Source: Rhizobium sp. WSM4643 (GTDB taxonomy: Bacteria; Pseudomonadota; Alphaproteobacteria; Rhizobiales; Rhizobiaceae). From it: 64,000 bases of DNA. The stretch lies in assembly GCF_025152745.1 (NCBI RefSeq), contig NZ_CP104040.1:4785501-4849500 (forward strand), given 5' to 3'. The notes under the pieces are model-generated. The model ran no database searches, was not told where the DNA came from, and worked only from the letters and a program-made list of their open reading frames with translations. This document shows, one piece after another, positions 18,473 to 27,058 of this stretch (its first letter is position 1; every line of letters starts with the position of its first letter). Made by a program: the position numbers and the translations under genes.

Positions 18473-18835
18473 TCAGCTGATGATCTGGTAGCAGACCTTC
18501 GCAGTGCCGGAGCTCACCATGCCGATATTCTGTGCGGCGGCGCGCGACAGGTCGAGCACACGACCGCGGATGAACGGACCACGATCGTTGATGCGAACGA
18601 CGACGGTGCGGCCATTGTTGCTGTTGGTGACCTTCACCTTGGTGCCGAAAGCAAGCGAACGATGTGCGGCAGTCAAGATGGCAGGGTTCATACGTTCCCC
18701 GGAAGCAGTTTTGGAGCGAAGTGCGTACCATGAAGCACCGCCACAGCCATTGCCAGCAAAACCTTCCGCCGGAAGCATGGAAGAACAGGCTGCAATAGTT
18801 ACAGCGGCGACAATAGAACGACGTATTTTCTTCAA
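18473..18835 (-). CDS. RlpA-like double-psi beta-barrel protein, secreted
   Basis: 120 aa from a TTG start at 18835 with GAGGG 10 bp upstream; no in-frame ATG precedes the signal peptide ([27 protein letters not shown]). The mature part is one DPBB domain: [60 protein letters not shown], the RlpA pattern with Asp in the ND-RGPF motif. It lacks the C-terminal SPOR domain of full-length RlpA. Probably binds or cleaves peptidoglycan in the periplasm. Confidence 0.88.
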   Translation of the reverse strand: MKKIRRSIVAAVTIAACSSMLPAEGFAGNGCGGASWYALRSKTASGERMNPAILTAAHRSLAFGTKVKVTNSNNGRTVVVRINDRGPFIRGRVLDLSRAAAQNIGMVSSGTAKVCYQIIS

Positions 18836-19140
18836 AACAGAGTATCCCTCAACTATTGAACTCGCGCCCTTGCAGGCGGCGGGGCTTAAATCTGTGAAAA
18901 AGTGGCGAAAAAGTGCCGCGCAGCTTCACGGAATATTACAATCTGTAACATTCGTGAGTGTGACGTCGGGATTCCGGGAATGCACGCCGCGCCCAAGCGT
19001 GGAAAAAACCTAATAAAATCAGCTAAAATCCGAACGAATTTTCCGAAGGGATAGTTAACGCCTCGGCGTTCACGAAAATCGCGAAAATATTTTTCCGATT
19101 TCGCCATATTTACTGCCACATTTGAGCAAATTCAAAGGCC

Positions 19141-19149
19141 GTTAACCAT
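19141..19149 (+). promoter_or_regulatory. Possible CtrA half-type site
   Basis: GTTAACCAT matches the TTAACCAT version of the CtrA box used in Sinorhizobium and relatives. It is about 300 bp upstream of the RlpA-like gene, a cell-wall gene for which cell-cycle control would make sense. One short match in AT-rich DNA is weak evidence. Confidence 0.25.
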
Positions 19150-19184
19150 AAGATGCGGCGAAAATTGTCCGGCCAAAGCGGGAA

Positions 19185-19201
19185 AGTAGGAATTTCCTAC
19201 T
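19185..19201. promoter_or_regulatory. 17-bp perfect dyad, possible operator
   Basis: AGTAGGAATTTCCTACT: two 8-bp arms around one central base. It sits about 40 bp beyond the stop of the epimerase gene (minus strand) and 350 bp upstream of the RlpA-like gene. No T-run follows on either strand, so an operator is more likely than a terminator. Confidence 0.35.
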
Positions 19202-19241
19202 CATTCTGGGTGAATGCGTCCGTCGCAAACAAGACTGCGTT

Positions 19242-20111
19242 CTAACCGCGCCAACATCCGTCCCGCCACAATTGCGCAAGCGACATAGGATAGTTCGGGA
19301 AGGAAAATGCGAAGCCGGCGGCCTTCAGTTTGGCATTCGAAACCCGTTTGTTCTCGCCGTAGAAAGTGCGCGCCATCGGCGTCAATTCGGCGGTCTCGAA
19401 CGCCTGCTCCGGCGGCGATTCTACCCCCATCAGGCGGGCTGCCTCGACGATCACATCCTGCGGCGGGCCGGGTCGGTCGTCGGTGACATTATAGATGCCG
19501 CCGAGGCCGCGCTCCGACAGGAAACGCGTCGCCGCGCCGATATCCTCGACGCGGATGCGGTTGAACACCTGGTCCTTCTTGATCAGCCGTCGCGCCGTGC
19601 CCTTGTCCAGATTGCAGAAGGCGTTGCGTCCCGGCCCATAGATGCCGGAAAGGCGAAGCACCGCCGCCGGCAGGCCGCGCTCCCGGCCCATCGCCAGCCA
19701 GCCCTCTTCCGCCTCGAGCCGCTCGGTCGACCGCCCGGAAACGGGCAGGCACGGCGTTTCCTCACTCACCCAGTCGCCCTGGTGATCGCCATAGACGCCG
19801 ACGGTCGAGAGATAACCGATCCATTCGAGCTTCAGCAGCAGGCGTGCGCGGTCTTTACCGAGCAGCCGCAGCAGTGGGTCGGCCTTTCCAGGGGCGATCG
19901 ACTGCACCAGATGGGTGACGCCTTCCAAGGCATGGCAGAGCCCCTCTTCCATGCTCTCGCCGTCGAAAAGGAATGCTTCGATGCCGTTTCGGCGGAGCGC
20001 TTCCACTTTGTCAGGTGAGCGCGTGGTGCCGGAAACACGCACGCCGTCGCCGGCAAAGGCTTTGGCGATTGCCATGCCGGAATAACCGCAGCCAAAGATC
20101 ATCACATGCAT
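19242..20111 (-). CDS. NAD(P)-dependent epimerase/dehydratase-like SDR protein
   Basis: 289 aa from the ATG at 20111, which shares its A with the queG stop (TGATG); a longer frame starting at 20135 would extend into queG. Extended short-chain dehydrogenase fold: nucleotide-binding VMIFGCGYSGMAIAKAF with GxxGxxG-like spacing, then YLSTVGVYGDHQGDWV and LRLSGIYGPGRN. Similar to YeeZ-type proteins. The catalytic YxxxK is not obvious, so it may bind NAD(P) without being a classic epimerase. Coupled to queG but with no known role in queuosine synthesis. Confidence 0.85.
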   Translation of the reverse strand: MHVMIFGCGYSGMAIAKAFAGDGVRVSGTTRSPDKVEALRRNGIEAFLFDGESMEEGLCHALEGVTHLVQSIAPGKADPLLRLLGKDRARLLLKLEWIGYLSTVGVYGDHQGDWVSEETPCLPVSGRSTERLEAEEGWLAMGRERGLPAAVLRLSGIYGPGRNAFCNLDKGTARRLIKKDQVFNRIRVEDIGAATRFLSERGLGGIYNVTDDRPGPPQDVIVEAARLMGVESPPEQAFETAELTPMARTFYGENKRVSNAKLKAAGFAFSFPNYPMSLAQLWRDGCWRG

Positions 20112-21268
20112 CAGCCCACTCCTGCCAATCGCCATTCGTTCAAGACGTCGTCATCTCTCTCATCCGCCCTTTGTGCGGCAAAGGCCGCAAATTCGTCAGC
20201 CTCCATCAGCCGTGAAAGCGCCCAGACCGCCATGCCGCGCACCATGGGCGAGGGATCCTCCGAAAGTTCGCGACATGGCCCGATGAACGCCTTGTCGCCG
20301 GAATTGCCGGCGGCGATCAGCACGTTGCGGATAAAGCGGTCGCGGCCGATCCGCTTCACCGGCGAGCCGCTGAAGAAGGTGCGGAAGGCGGCATCGTCGA
20401 GTGTCAGCAGAAAGGCGATCGACGGCTCCTTCAGATCTTCCCGCGCCTTGAGCTTCATCTCGGAGGCGGAGCTTGCAAACTTATTCCAGGGACAGGCGGC
20501 AAGACAGTCGTCGCAGCCGTAGATGCGGTTGCCGATCAGCACGCGCAAATCGGCGTCGATCGGCCCCTTGTGCTCGATGGTCAGATAGGAGATGCAGCGC
20601 CGCGCGTCGATCTGGTAAGGCGCCGGGAAGGCAGCCGTCGGACAGATGTCGAGGCAGGCGCGACAGGAGCCGCAATGATCGGTCTCCGGTGCGTCGACGG
20701 CAAGATCGGCGGTGGTAAACATCGTGCCGAGAAACAGCCAGGAGCCATGAACGCGGCTGACGAGATTGGTGTGTTTGCCCTGCCAGCCGAGCCCGGCTGC
20801 CTCCGCCAGCGGCTTTTCCATCACAGGCGCCGTATCGACGAAGACTTTGACATCGGCGCCCGCCCGCGCTGCAAAGCGCGTGGCGATCTCCTTCAGCCGG
20901 CCCTTGATGACGTCGTGATAATCGCGGTTGCGGGCATAGACCGAAATCGCCGCCTTATCAGGCTTGTCGAGAATGCCGCGGGGATCTTCTTCGGGGGTGT
21001 AGTTGAGGCCGAAGACGACGACGGAGTGTACCTCGCTCCAGAGTGTGCGCGGATCGCCGCGCCGGTCGCGCGTCTCCGCCATCCAGGCCATCGTCCCGTG
21101 GCGCCCGGCATCGATGAACTGGCCGAGACGCTCCTTCGCTTGCGGGATCGCATCCGGGCGCGTGATGCGGCAGAGATCGAAGCCCTTGGCGGCAGATTCC
21201 GCCCGGACGAACTCGGTCAAATTGTCGCGGCGCCGGCGTTCTTTGTCGTCATTGTCAGGTTCGGGCAT
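20111..21268 (-). CDS. queG: Epoxyqueuosine reductase
   Basis: 385 aa. Cobalamin-dependent iron-sulfur enzyme for the last step of queuosine synthesis in tRNA. Two ferredoxin-like cluster motifs are present: Cys199, 202, 205 and 209 in [12 protein letters not shown], and Cys252, 255 and 259 in CDDCLAACP, with Cys225 nearby. The active-site region [21 protein letters not shown] is intact. The C-terminal tail has a HEAT-like repeat ([15 protein letters not shown]) found in the longer QueG type. Twelve bases separate it from the upstream GST gene. Confidence 0.95.
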   Translation of the reverse strand: MPEPDNDDKERRRRDNLTEFVRAESAAKGFDLCRITRPDAIPQAKERLGQFIDAGRHGTMAWMAETRDRRGDPRTLWSEVHSVVVFGLNYTPEEDPRGILDKPDKAAISVYARNRDYHDVIKGRLKEIATRFAARAGADVKVFVDTAPVMEKPLAEAAGLGWQGKHTNLVSRVHGSWLFLGTMFTTADLAVDAPETDHCGSCRACLDICPTAAFPAPYQIDARRCISYLTIEHKGPIDADLRVLIGNRIYGCDDCLAACPWNKFASSASEMKLKAREDLKEPSIAFLLTLDDAAFRTFFSGSPVKRIGRDRFIRNVLIAAGNSGDKAFIGPCRELSEDPSPMVRGMAVWALSRLMEADEFAAFAAQRADERDDDVLNEWRLAGVG

Positions 21269-21280
21269 GAAGAGCCCTCG

Positions 21281-21973
21281 TCAGAAATCCAGATCGGCAT
21301 AGTGGGAAACCGGTGTCAGGCCGCGTACGCGCTCGGTCAGCATCGGCCGGAAGGACGGACGCGACTTCAGCCGCTGGTACCAGTCCTTGACGACGGGCGA
21401 ATCCGCCCACTCGATCTCGCCGAGATAATCGAGGATCGAGATCGAAGCCGCAGCGGCAAGGTCGGCATAGCTCATCCGCTCGCCCGCCAGCCATTGACGC
21501 GAGCCGGCAAGCCAGGTGAGGTAGCGCATATGCTGGCGGATATTCGCGCGAGCCGTGCGCAAAACCTTCGAATCCGGCGCTCCGCCGCCCTGATCGGCGC
21601 TCATCTGCAACTTATAGACACGCTCGCGCGCGAGCGGCTTGGTCACGTCGTTTTCCATCTTCTGCATGAACCATTCGGTCAGCCGGCGGATTTCGGCCCG
21701 CTGGAAAGGGTCTTCGGCGAGCAGCCGCCGGTCGCGCTTCAAGACGCCATGCGTCTCGTCCAGATATTCGGAAATGACGCTCGCGCCGCAAAGCGCGCGC
21801 ATGCTGTCGTCGACATAGACCGGCAGCGTGCCGGCCGGATTGAGCGCCAGGAAATCCCGGCGCTTCTCCCATGTCTGCTCGTCGATCAGATCCGCCTGAT
21901 AGCCGTATTCCGCCAGGATCAGCCGAACGAAGCGAGATGCGGATGACATGGGATGATGATAGAGCGTGGGCAT
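21281..21973 (-). CDS. Glutathione S-transferase family protein
   Basis: 230 aa. N-terminal thioredoxin-like domain: LYHHPMSSASRFVRLILAEYG with Ser in the usual catalytic place, NPAGTLPVYVDD containing the cis-Pro, and GASVISEYLDE, the glutathione gamma-Glu-binding Ser motif. The C-terminal all-helical domain includes ERMSYADLAAAASISILDYLG. Soluble detoxification or isomerase-type enzyme; the substrate is not deducible. It precedes queG on the same strand. Confidence 0.9.
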   Translation of the reverse strand: MPTLYHHPMSSASRFVRLILAEYGYQADLIDEQTWEKRRDFLALNPAGTLPVYVDDSMRALCGASVISEYLDETHGVLKRDRRLLAEDPFQRAEIRRLTEWFMQKMENDVTKPLARERVYKLQMSADQGGGAPDSKVLRTARANIRQHMRYLTWLAGSRQWLAGERMSYADLAAAASISILDYLGEIEWADSPVVKDWYQRLKSRPSFRPMLTERVRGLTPVSHYADLDF

Positions 21974-22205
21974 CGATACTCGGGCGTTGTGATTGCTGTT
22001 ACAGGACTGTGTGGCAGCTCGATTATAGCGCCCTAGTCATGACTCATTGGTTGAAGCTATAGGAGTTTGACCCCGCCAATACAAGCGAATCGGATTTTTC
22101 GGGCCATCTGATAATGGCGAAACACGGTCTAACGAACGAATGGAAGCGGCAGTCTGATCGGCCCAAGCGCTCAGGCCCGACCGAACTTTAAACCGGAGAC
22201 AATGT

Positions 22206-23003
22206 ATGGATTATATAAATGCTGCAATTCTCGGTGTCATAGAGGGGATCACCGAGTTCCTGCCGATCTCGAGCACCGGCCATCTGATCATTGCCGAGCA
22301 ATGGCTCGGACATCGGTCGGACATGTTCAACATCGTCATTCAGGCGGGCGCCATCCTCGCCGTCACCATCATCTACTGGCGTCGTCTGCTGGATCTGGTG
22401 CTTGGCTGGCGCGACCCCGCCAACCGCGATTATGCCGCCAAGCTGATCGTCGCCTTTCTCATCACCGCGATTCTCGGACTGATCGTCAAGAAGCTCGGCT
22501 TTGAACTTCCGGAGACCGCAACACCGATCGCCTGGGCGCTCATCATCGGCGGTATCTGGATGATCTTTGCCGAATGGGCCGCCGCCCGCAGGCCGCCTCA
22601 TAAGGAGATCACCTGGCTTGTCGCCATCCTGGTCGGCATCGCCCAGATCGTTGCCGGCGTCTTCCCGGGAACCTCGCGCTCCGGCGCCACGATCTTCGTC
22701 GCGATGCTGGCAGGCACGGGCAACCGCGCTGCGGCGACGGAATTCGCCTTTCTCGTCGGCATACCCACAATGTATGCCGCCAGTGGCTATGAATTGCTGA
22801 AGACGTTTAAGGATGGCGGAGCGGCAGGCGAAGACTGGACGGCGCTCGGCATCGCCTTCGTCGTCTCAACGATCGTTGCCTTCATCGCCGTCAAATGGCT
22901 GCTTGCTTATATCAGAAGCAACCGGTTTACCCTGTTTGCCATCTACCGCATCATTCTCGGTGTCTTGCTGCTCGGCATGGCCGCGACCGGCTTCATTGCC
23001 TGA
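22206..23003 (+). CDS. uppP: Undecaprenyl-diphosphatase
   Basis: 265 aa integral membrane protein (BacA/UppP family). Removes phosphate from undecaprenyl diphosphate so that the lipid carrier for peptidoglycan and polysaccharide can be reused. Conserved motifs EGITEFLPISSTGH (about residues 13-26) and PGTSRSGATI (about 152-161) are intact and carry the catalytic Glu, Ser and Arg. About eight hydrophobic segments. GGAG precedes the start; a second ATG at 22202 is in another frame. Confidence 0.96.
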   Translation: MDYINAAILGVIEGITEFLPISSTGHLIIAEQWLGHRSDMFNIVIQAGAILAVTIIYWRRLLDLVLGWRDPANRDYAAKLIVAFLITAILGLIVKKLGFELPETATPIAWALIIGGIWMIFAEWAAARRPPHKEITWLVAILVGIAQIVAGVFPGTSRSGATIFVAMLAGTGNRAAATEFAFLVGIPTMYAASGYELLKTFKDGGAAGEDWTALGIAFVVSTIVAFIAVKWLLAYIRSNRFTLFAIYRIILGVLLLGMAATGFIA

Positions 23004-23017
23004 GACATCCGTCCTTA

Positions 23018-23049
23018 TTGCATTCGCGCAACTCCCGGCGCGAATGCAA
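23018..23049 (+). terminator. Strong hairpin after uppP
   Basis: Perfect 12-bp stem TTGCATTCGCGC / GCGCGAATGCAA with an 8-base loop, 14 bp after the uppP stop. No T-run follows, so it may end transcription weakly or stabilise the 3' end. Confidence 0.5.
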
Positions 23050-23222
23050 ATGCCCCGTCGGACCGCACAAACAGGCACCCGATTACCGGCAATGTGCCGA
23101 TCTCTCAGTTAGTCATTGAGGGGCAGGCGAGACATGACGTTCACTGTCGAGCGCCCTGTTTCAGGCGTTCCGATCGACTGCTTGGTTGGAGCAGGATGCC
23201 GGCGCAGGGGCCAGGCTTTTCG

Positions 23223-23375
23223 TCAATGGATGATCGAAGCCGTCGAGCAAGGATCGACGCCGTAGGCCGGCGAGCAATCGCCCTTCACCGCCGCGACCGA
23301 ACCGGGCGCAACGAAAGAGCCTGCAAGGATAACCAGCGCCGCACACGCAAACAGGAGCGCGATTGACTTGCCCAT
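23223..23375 (-). CDS. Small secreted protein, 50 aa, unknown
   Basis: Starts at the ATG at 23375 with AAAGG 9 bp upstream. Residues 1-28 form a convincing signal peptide (MGKSIALLFACAALVILAG...), cleaved around SVAA. The short mature part contains two Cys (KGDCSPAYGVDPCST) that could form a disulfide. I do not recognise a family. It is alone on this strand between convergently placed uppP and the NAD(P)-binding gene. Confidence 0.6.
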   Translation of the reverse strand: MGKSIALLFACAALVILAGSFVAPGSVAAVKGDCSPAYGVDPCSTASIIH

Positions 23376-23660
23376 CGAGAATTGCCTTTCACAGTGATTG
23401 CCGCGCGCGACCGCTGGCGTTGAGTCCGTTGGAAGACGCGCGGGTTTGGTAGTCAGTGGAATGGCAAATAGCAATAAACGTTCCTGCTAAATTTGGCGTT
23501 AATTCCACAAAAATTCCGATGCGTCTTTTATGCCACGCCGCTGAATATGCCGAGCACCAGAACACTTCAAACTTGCGCCGGGCTTTGCGGGACACGGCAA
23601 CGCCAAAAGGCCGCCCGCGGGATCCGCAGACGGCCAAATCTCATCGTCTGGAAAAGATGC

Positions 23661-24641
23661 TCAGGCGGCCTTGCCGGTGCCGGTATATTGGCCGTGCGGA
23701 CGATAGTGCACGAGATAGGAGCCGAGCACCGATGCCACCATGGTGGGCGTAATGCCGAGGCCCTTCAGCGTGCGGCCCTCCGCCTCCGCTTCTCTCGAGA
23801 CGACATTGTCGCGCTTCAGCAGGCGCACCTGATCCGGCGTGATCGGCGGCGTTATGAAGGGGATCAGCGAGGCGATGCTGCCGATCATCGAAGCGATGCC
23901 GAAGGGCAGGGATATCAGCCGGTTCTTGCGGCACGTTACCTTCAGCATCGTCTCGAGACATTCGCGGAAGCTGAGCACCTCAGGCCCGCCAAGTTCGTAG
24001 ACCTTGCCGCCGGCGACCTTGCCGTCGACGGCGCGGGCGACAGCCTCGGCGACGTCCTCGACATAGACAGGCTGGAATTTCGTCTTGCCGCCGCCAACCA
24101 GCGGCAGGATTGGCGACATGCGTGCCATCTCGGCGAATTTGTTGAAGAAGCTGTCCTCCGGTCCGAAGACGATCGACGGACGGAAGATTACTGCATCGGG
24201 CTTGACCGAGAGGATGGCTGTTTCGGCGCGGCCCTTGGTGCGGCCATAGTCGGAATCGGATTTCGCGTCGGCGCCGATCGCCGAAATATGCGTCAGCGCC
24301 GCACCTGCGCCGCGCGCCGCCTCAGCAATCGCACGGCCGCCGAATTCCTGCACGGCGTCGAAAGTGTTGCGGCCGGTTTCGTGCAGAATGCCGACGCAGT
24401 TGACGACGTGGCTCGCACCGTCGACGGCGCGGTCGATCGAGCTGCGGTAGCGCAGGTTCGCCTGGACGAAGGAGATCTGGCCGACATTGCCGAGCGGCTG
24501 CAGGAAGCCGGCGAGATCTGGACGGCGCACCGCGACGCGGATGCGATAGCCGCGCTTGGCCAGCGCCCGAACCACGTGCCTGCCCACGAAGCCCGACCCT
24601 CCGAACACGGTAACGAGCGGCGGCAGGTTGGCAAGGGTCAT
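23661..24641 (-). CDS. Complex I NDUFA9-like NAD(P)H-binding protein
   Basis: 326 aa. Atypical SDR: nucleotide-binding TVFGGSGFVGRHVVRALAKRGY at the N-terminus (GxxGxxG), VNCVGILHE, then HISAIGADAKSDSDYGRTKGRAE with the Y...K pair, and RPSIVFGPEDSFFN, as in alphaproteobacterial relatives of the mitochondrial complex I subunit NDUFA9. It may assist complex I or quinone metabolism, or act as a reductase. A hydrophobic stretch near residue 240 (FGIASMIGSIASLIPFI) suggests membrane association. Confidence 0.88.
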   Translation of the reverse strand: MTLANLPPLVTVFGGSGFVGRHVVRALAKRGYRIRVAVRRPDLAGFLQPLGNVGQISFVQANLRYRSSIDRAVDGASHVVNCVGILHETGRNTFDAVQEFGGRAIAEAARGAGAALTHISAIGADAKSDSDYGRTKGRAETAILSVKPDAVIFRPSIVFGPEDSFFNKFAEMARMSPILPLVGGGKTKFQPVYVEDVAEAVARAVDGKVAGGKVYELGGPEVLSFRECLETMLKVTCRKNRLISLPFGIASMIGSIASLIPFITPPITPDQVRLLKRDNVVSREAEAEGRTLKGLGITPTMVASVLGSYLVHYRPHGQYTGTGKAA

Positions 24642-24755
24642 GGCAGGCTCCTCGAAAGGCTTTGCGGGATGCTGAATTGGCTCTCGTCTTAGACGAATCC
24701 CGGCGCGACGGGAAGGCCCATCACGCCGTCAGTTTTTTGGCGCATGCGAAGGCGC

Positions 24756-25043
24756 TCAGACGCCTTCGACGACGACCATTTCCGCATCCGCGACTTCCTG
24801 GCGGATTTTGGCGGCGATCTGGTATTCCGGCGAATTGTAGCAGTCGACCGCATGCTGCATCGAGGGGAATTCGATCACCACGTTGCGGGCGCGAGCCTTG
24901 CCCTCGAGTTCGGTGAAGGCGCCGCCGCGCGCCAGGAAATTCGCCCCATATTTTTCGAAGGCCGGCTTGGCCGCCGCCACGTAATCCTTGTAGCGCTCGG
25001 TATCGCGAACGTCGACGCGGGCGATCCAGTATCCTTTGGCCAT
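24756..25043 (-). CDS. DUF1330 domain protein
   Basis: 95 aa, the whole of a DUF1330 domain: GYWIARVDVRDTERYKDYVAAAKPAFEKYGANFLARGG and VVIEFPSMQHAVDCYNSPEYQ are the family signature. Ferredoxin-like dimeric alpha/beta-barrel fold, no known reaction. The gene starts 23 bp after the pyrF stop and is probably co-transcribed with pyrF. Confidence 0.9.
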   Translation of the reverse strand: MAKGYWIARVDVRDTERYKDYVAAAKPAFEKYGANFLARGGAFTELEGKARARNVVIEFPSMQHAVDCYNSPEYQIAAKIRQEVADAEMVVVEGV

Positions 25044-25066
25044 GGTCTTCTCCCTTTTGTCCCTGG

Positions 25067-25774
25067 TTAGCGGTTTGCCGGCCAGAGTGCGCTCACCATC
25101 TCGCTGAGGATCGCGCGGGCGGCATCCCGGGGATCCGGCGCCTTGACGACAGGCCGGCCGACGACGAGATGCGTCGCTCCCGCCTTCAGCGCGTCGAAAG
25201 GCGTCATCACCCGCTTCTGGTCGCCCCTGTCGCTGCCATCAGGGCGAATGCCGGGGGTGACGATCGCCAGGTCGGGTCCGACGATTTCGCGCACTGCTGT
25301 CGCTTCCTCCGCCGAGCAGACGATACCGCCCATGCCGGCTGCGCGCGCCTGTTCGGCGCGGCGTAGCACCAGGCTGTGCGGATCTTGGCTGTAGCCGGCC
25401 TCGGCAAGGTCATCGGCATCCATCGAGGTCAGCACGGTGACGCCGAGCAGACAGAGGCCGGAGCCGGCCGCGGCCTCGACCGCCGCCTTCATGGCTTTCG
25501 GATAGGCATGCAGCGTCAGCATCGACATGCCCATCTTGGCGATGTTCTCGACGCCGGAGGCAACGGTGTTGTCGATATCGAGCAGCTTCATGTCGAGAAA
25601 GATCTTCTTGCCGCTTGCGGCAAGGTCGCGGGCGAATTCCAGGCCGCCGGCAAAGACCAGCTGATAGCCGATCTTGTAGAAGAGAATGTCGTCGCCGAGC
25701 GTGGAAACCAGTCTTTCCGCCTCGCCGATCGTTGGAACATCCAGGCCGACGATCAACCGCTCGCGTGCGTCCAT
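25067..25774 (-). CDS. pyrF: Orotidine 5'-phosphate decarboxylase
   Basis: 235 aa, usual length. Decarboxylates OMP to UMP in pyrimidine synthesis. The catalytic DxKxxDI array is intact as [11 protein letters not shown]; the N-terminal [15 protein letters not shown] and phosphate-binding VTPGIRPDG and [12 protein letters not shown] are conserved. It is downstream of the histidine-phosphatase-like gene (6 bp gap) and upstream of the DUF1330 gene, all on the minus strand. Confidence 0.96.
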   Translation of the reverse strand: MDARERLIVGLDVPTIGEAERLVSTLGDDILFYKIGYQLVFAGGLEFARDLAASGKKIFLDMKLLDIDNTVASGVENIAKMGMSMLTLHAYPKAMKAAVEAAAGSGLCLLGVTVLTSMDADDLAEAGYSQDPHSLVLRRAEQARAAGMGGIVCSAEEATAVREIVGPDLAIVTPGIRPDGSDRGDQKRVMTPFDALKAGATHLVVGRPVVKAPDPRDAARAILSEMVSALWPANR

Positions 25775-25780
25775 CTGAAG

Positions 25781-26362
25781 TCACCCTTGCCAGTCTTCGA
25801 TGGGTGTCCAGTCGCATGATAAGCGGCGATCCGCAAGGCCGAAAGCATAGAGATTGCCGCCGCCGCCGGGCTGGTCGCGGTCACGGCCGATCGGCCTGCC
25901 CGCCAGGTGGCATTTGAGCAGCGTGCCGACGCCGCCATGGCCGACAAAGGCGATCGGCGCCGTCGCATCATGCGTGGCAAGAACGACATTAACGGCCTCG
26001 ACGATGCGGGTCTGCGCATCGACGGCGCGCTCCCAACCCTTGAAGCTCTGCTCCGGATGGGCGAAGAACCAGTTGGCGGCTTCTTCGAATTGCGGCGGCG
26101 GCAGGAAGCCGGTGGCGGAGCGGTCGTTCTCGTGCATGCCGTGCACGACCTCGACGGGCACGCCGGAAGCTTCCGCCAGTATTTCGGCCGTCTCGATCGC
26201 CTTCGTCTCGTCGCTGGAGACGATGCGCCGCAATTGCCTGGCCCAGCCGCTTTCGGCCGCCTTGCGCGCGCGCGCGGCGCCCACATCGGAAAGCCCCCAT
26301 TTCGGCACGGGCACGTTGGCGTCGATCCTGACTTGCGGATGAGTGATATAGATCCCGAACAT
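25781..26362 (-). CDS. Histidine-phosphatase-superfamily protein, altered RHG motif
   Basis: 193 aa. Overall pattern of the phosphoglycerate-mutase-like (SixA/cobC) fold: SSDETKAIETAEIL corresponds to the SxxxRxxxTA helix, and VGHGGVGTLL is the second catalytic His. The N-terminal RHG signature reads YITHPQV, so the nucleophile His8 remains but its Arg and Gly partners are Thr7 and Pro9; the usual Arg in the SxxxR motif is Lys. It may be a weak or specialised phosphatase. It lies 1 bp from the pmtA stop on the same strand. Confidence 0.8.
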   Translation of the reverse strand: MFGIYITHPQVRIDANVPVPKWGLSDVGAARARKAAESGWARQLRRIVSSDETKAIETAEILAEASGVPVEVVHGMHENDRSATGFLPPPQFEEAANWFFAHPEQSFKGWERAVDAQTRIVEAVNVVLATHDATAPIAFVGHGGVGTLLKCHLAGRPIGRDRDQPGGGGNLYAFGLADRRLSCDWTPIEDWQG

Positions 26363-26363
26363 C

Positions 26364-26963
26364 TCAACCGCGCTTATAGATCCAGAGCTGCGCCGGCGGA
26401 ATGTTGCGCATGACGAAGTCGAAATGCTGGATATGGTAGCGGTCGGGATTGGCGGCGATCGGCGAGATCGCGCCGTAGGAAATCTGCACCATTGGCCGGC
26501 CGGCCGGCAGTCGATCGAGCAGGCTTTCGAGCAGCGAGATGCGCTTCGCCATTGGGAAATTCAGAAGCGGAATGCCCGAGACGACCGAATCGAAGGTGAG
26601 ACCGCTGAAAGTGCCAAGAGTGGTCTGAAGATCGAAAGCGTCGCCGTTGATGAAGTGCACGCCGGGATAGGTCCGCTGCAGATGTTTATGAAAATCCGTC
26701 GAATATTCGATCGCCACGAGATTTTCCGGCCGGACGCCGCGGCCGAGGATGGCCTTGGTGATGGCGCCCGTGCCCGGTCCCAATTCGAGCACCGGCAGCC
26801 CGGAATGGATATCGACGACGCTTGCCATGCGCTTCGCCGTGATCGAGGAGGTCGGCACGATCGAGCCCACCGTCTTCGGCCCCTGCATCATGCCCCGGAA
26901 GAAGCGGATCTCGTCGTCGAACCTCTTGCCCAGCCGTTCCTTCACCTTGACCCGTAAGCTCAT
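26364..26963 (-). CDS. pmtA: Phosphatidylethanolamine N-methyltransferase (PmtA type)
   Basis: 199 aa, the length of the Sinorhizobium PmtA enzyme. SAM-dependent methylation of phosphatidylethanolamine toward phosphatidylcholine, a lipid important for rhizobial symbiosis. SAM motif VLELGPGTG at 58-66, followed by NLVAIEYSTDFHKHL (acidic residue for the SAM ribose) and VSGIPLLNFP. The FFRGMMQGPKTVGSIVPTSS N-terminus is characteristic. Soluble or peripheral membrane enzyme. Confidence 0.9.
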   Translation of the reverse strand: MSLRVKVKERLGKRFDDEIRFFRGMMQGPKTVGSIVPTSSITAKRMASVVDIHSGLPVLELGPGTGAITKAILGRGVRPENLVAIEYSTDFHKHLQRTYPGVHFINGDAFDLQTTLGTFSGLTFDSVVSGIPLLNFPMAKRISLLESLLDRLPAGRPMVQISYGAISPIAANPDRYHIQHFDFVMRNIPPAQLWIYKRG

Positions 26964-27058
26964 TCTCCACCCATCCGCATGTTGATCGAATGCCTTAATA
27001 TGCCGCTTGTCGCTTAAGGGACAAGGATTTTCGCAACAAGGATATCGACATCAACAGC

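Larger units (their letters stand above)
18836..19241. other. AT-rich intergenic region upstream of rlpA-like gene
   Basis: About 400 bp without a credible gene, markedly richer in A and T than the flanks. It should carry the promoter of the RlpA-like gene. It contains GTTAACCAT at 19141-19149, which fits the short CtrA motif of alphaproteobacteria, and a perfect 17-bp dyad at 19185-19201. A 77-codon frame at 18886-19119 (-) has no supporting signal. Confidence 0.5.

Noticed and set aside
18886..19119. 77-codon frame upstream of the RlpA-like gene
   Set aside because: AT-rich promoter DNA with no ribosome site; no family.
22010..22205. Possible tRNA or RNA gene before uppP
   Set aside because: No cloverleaf could be drawn and no terminator was seen; treated as promoter region.
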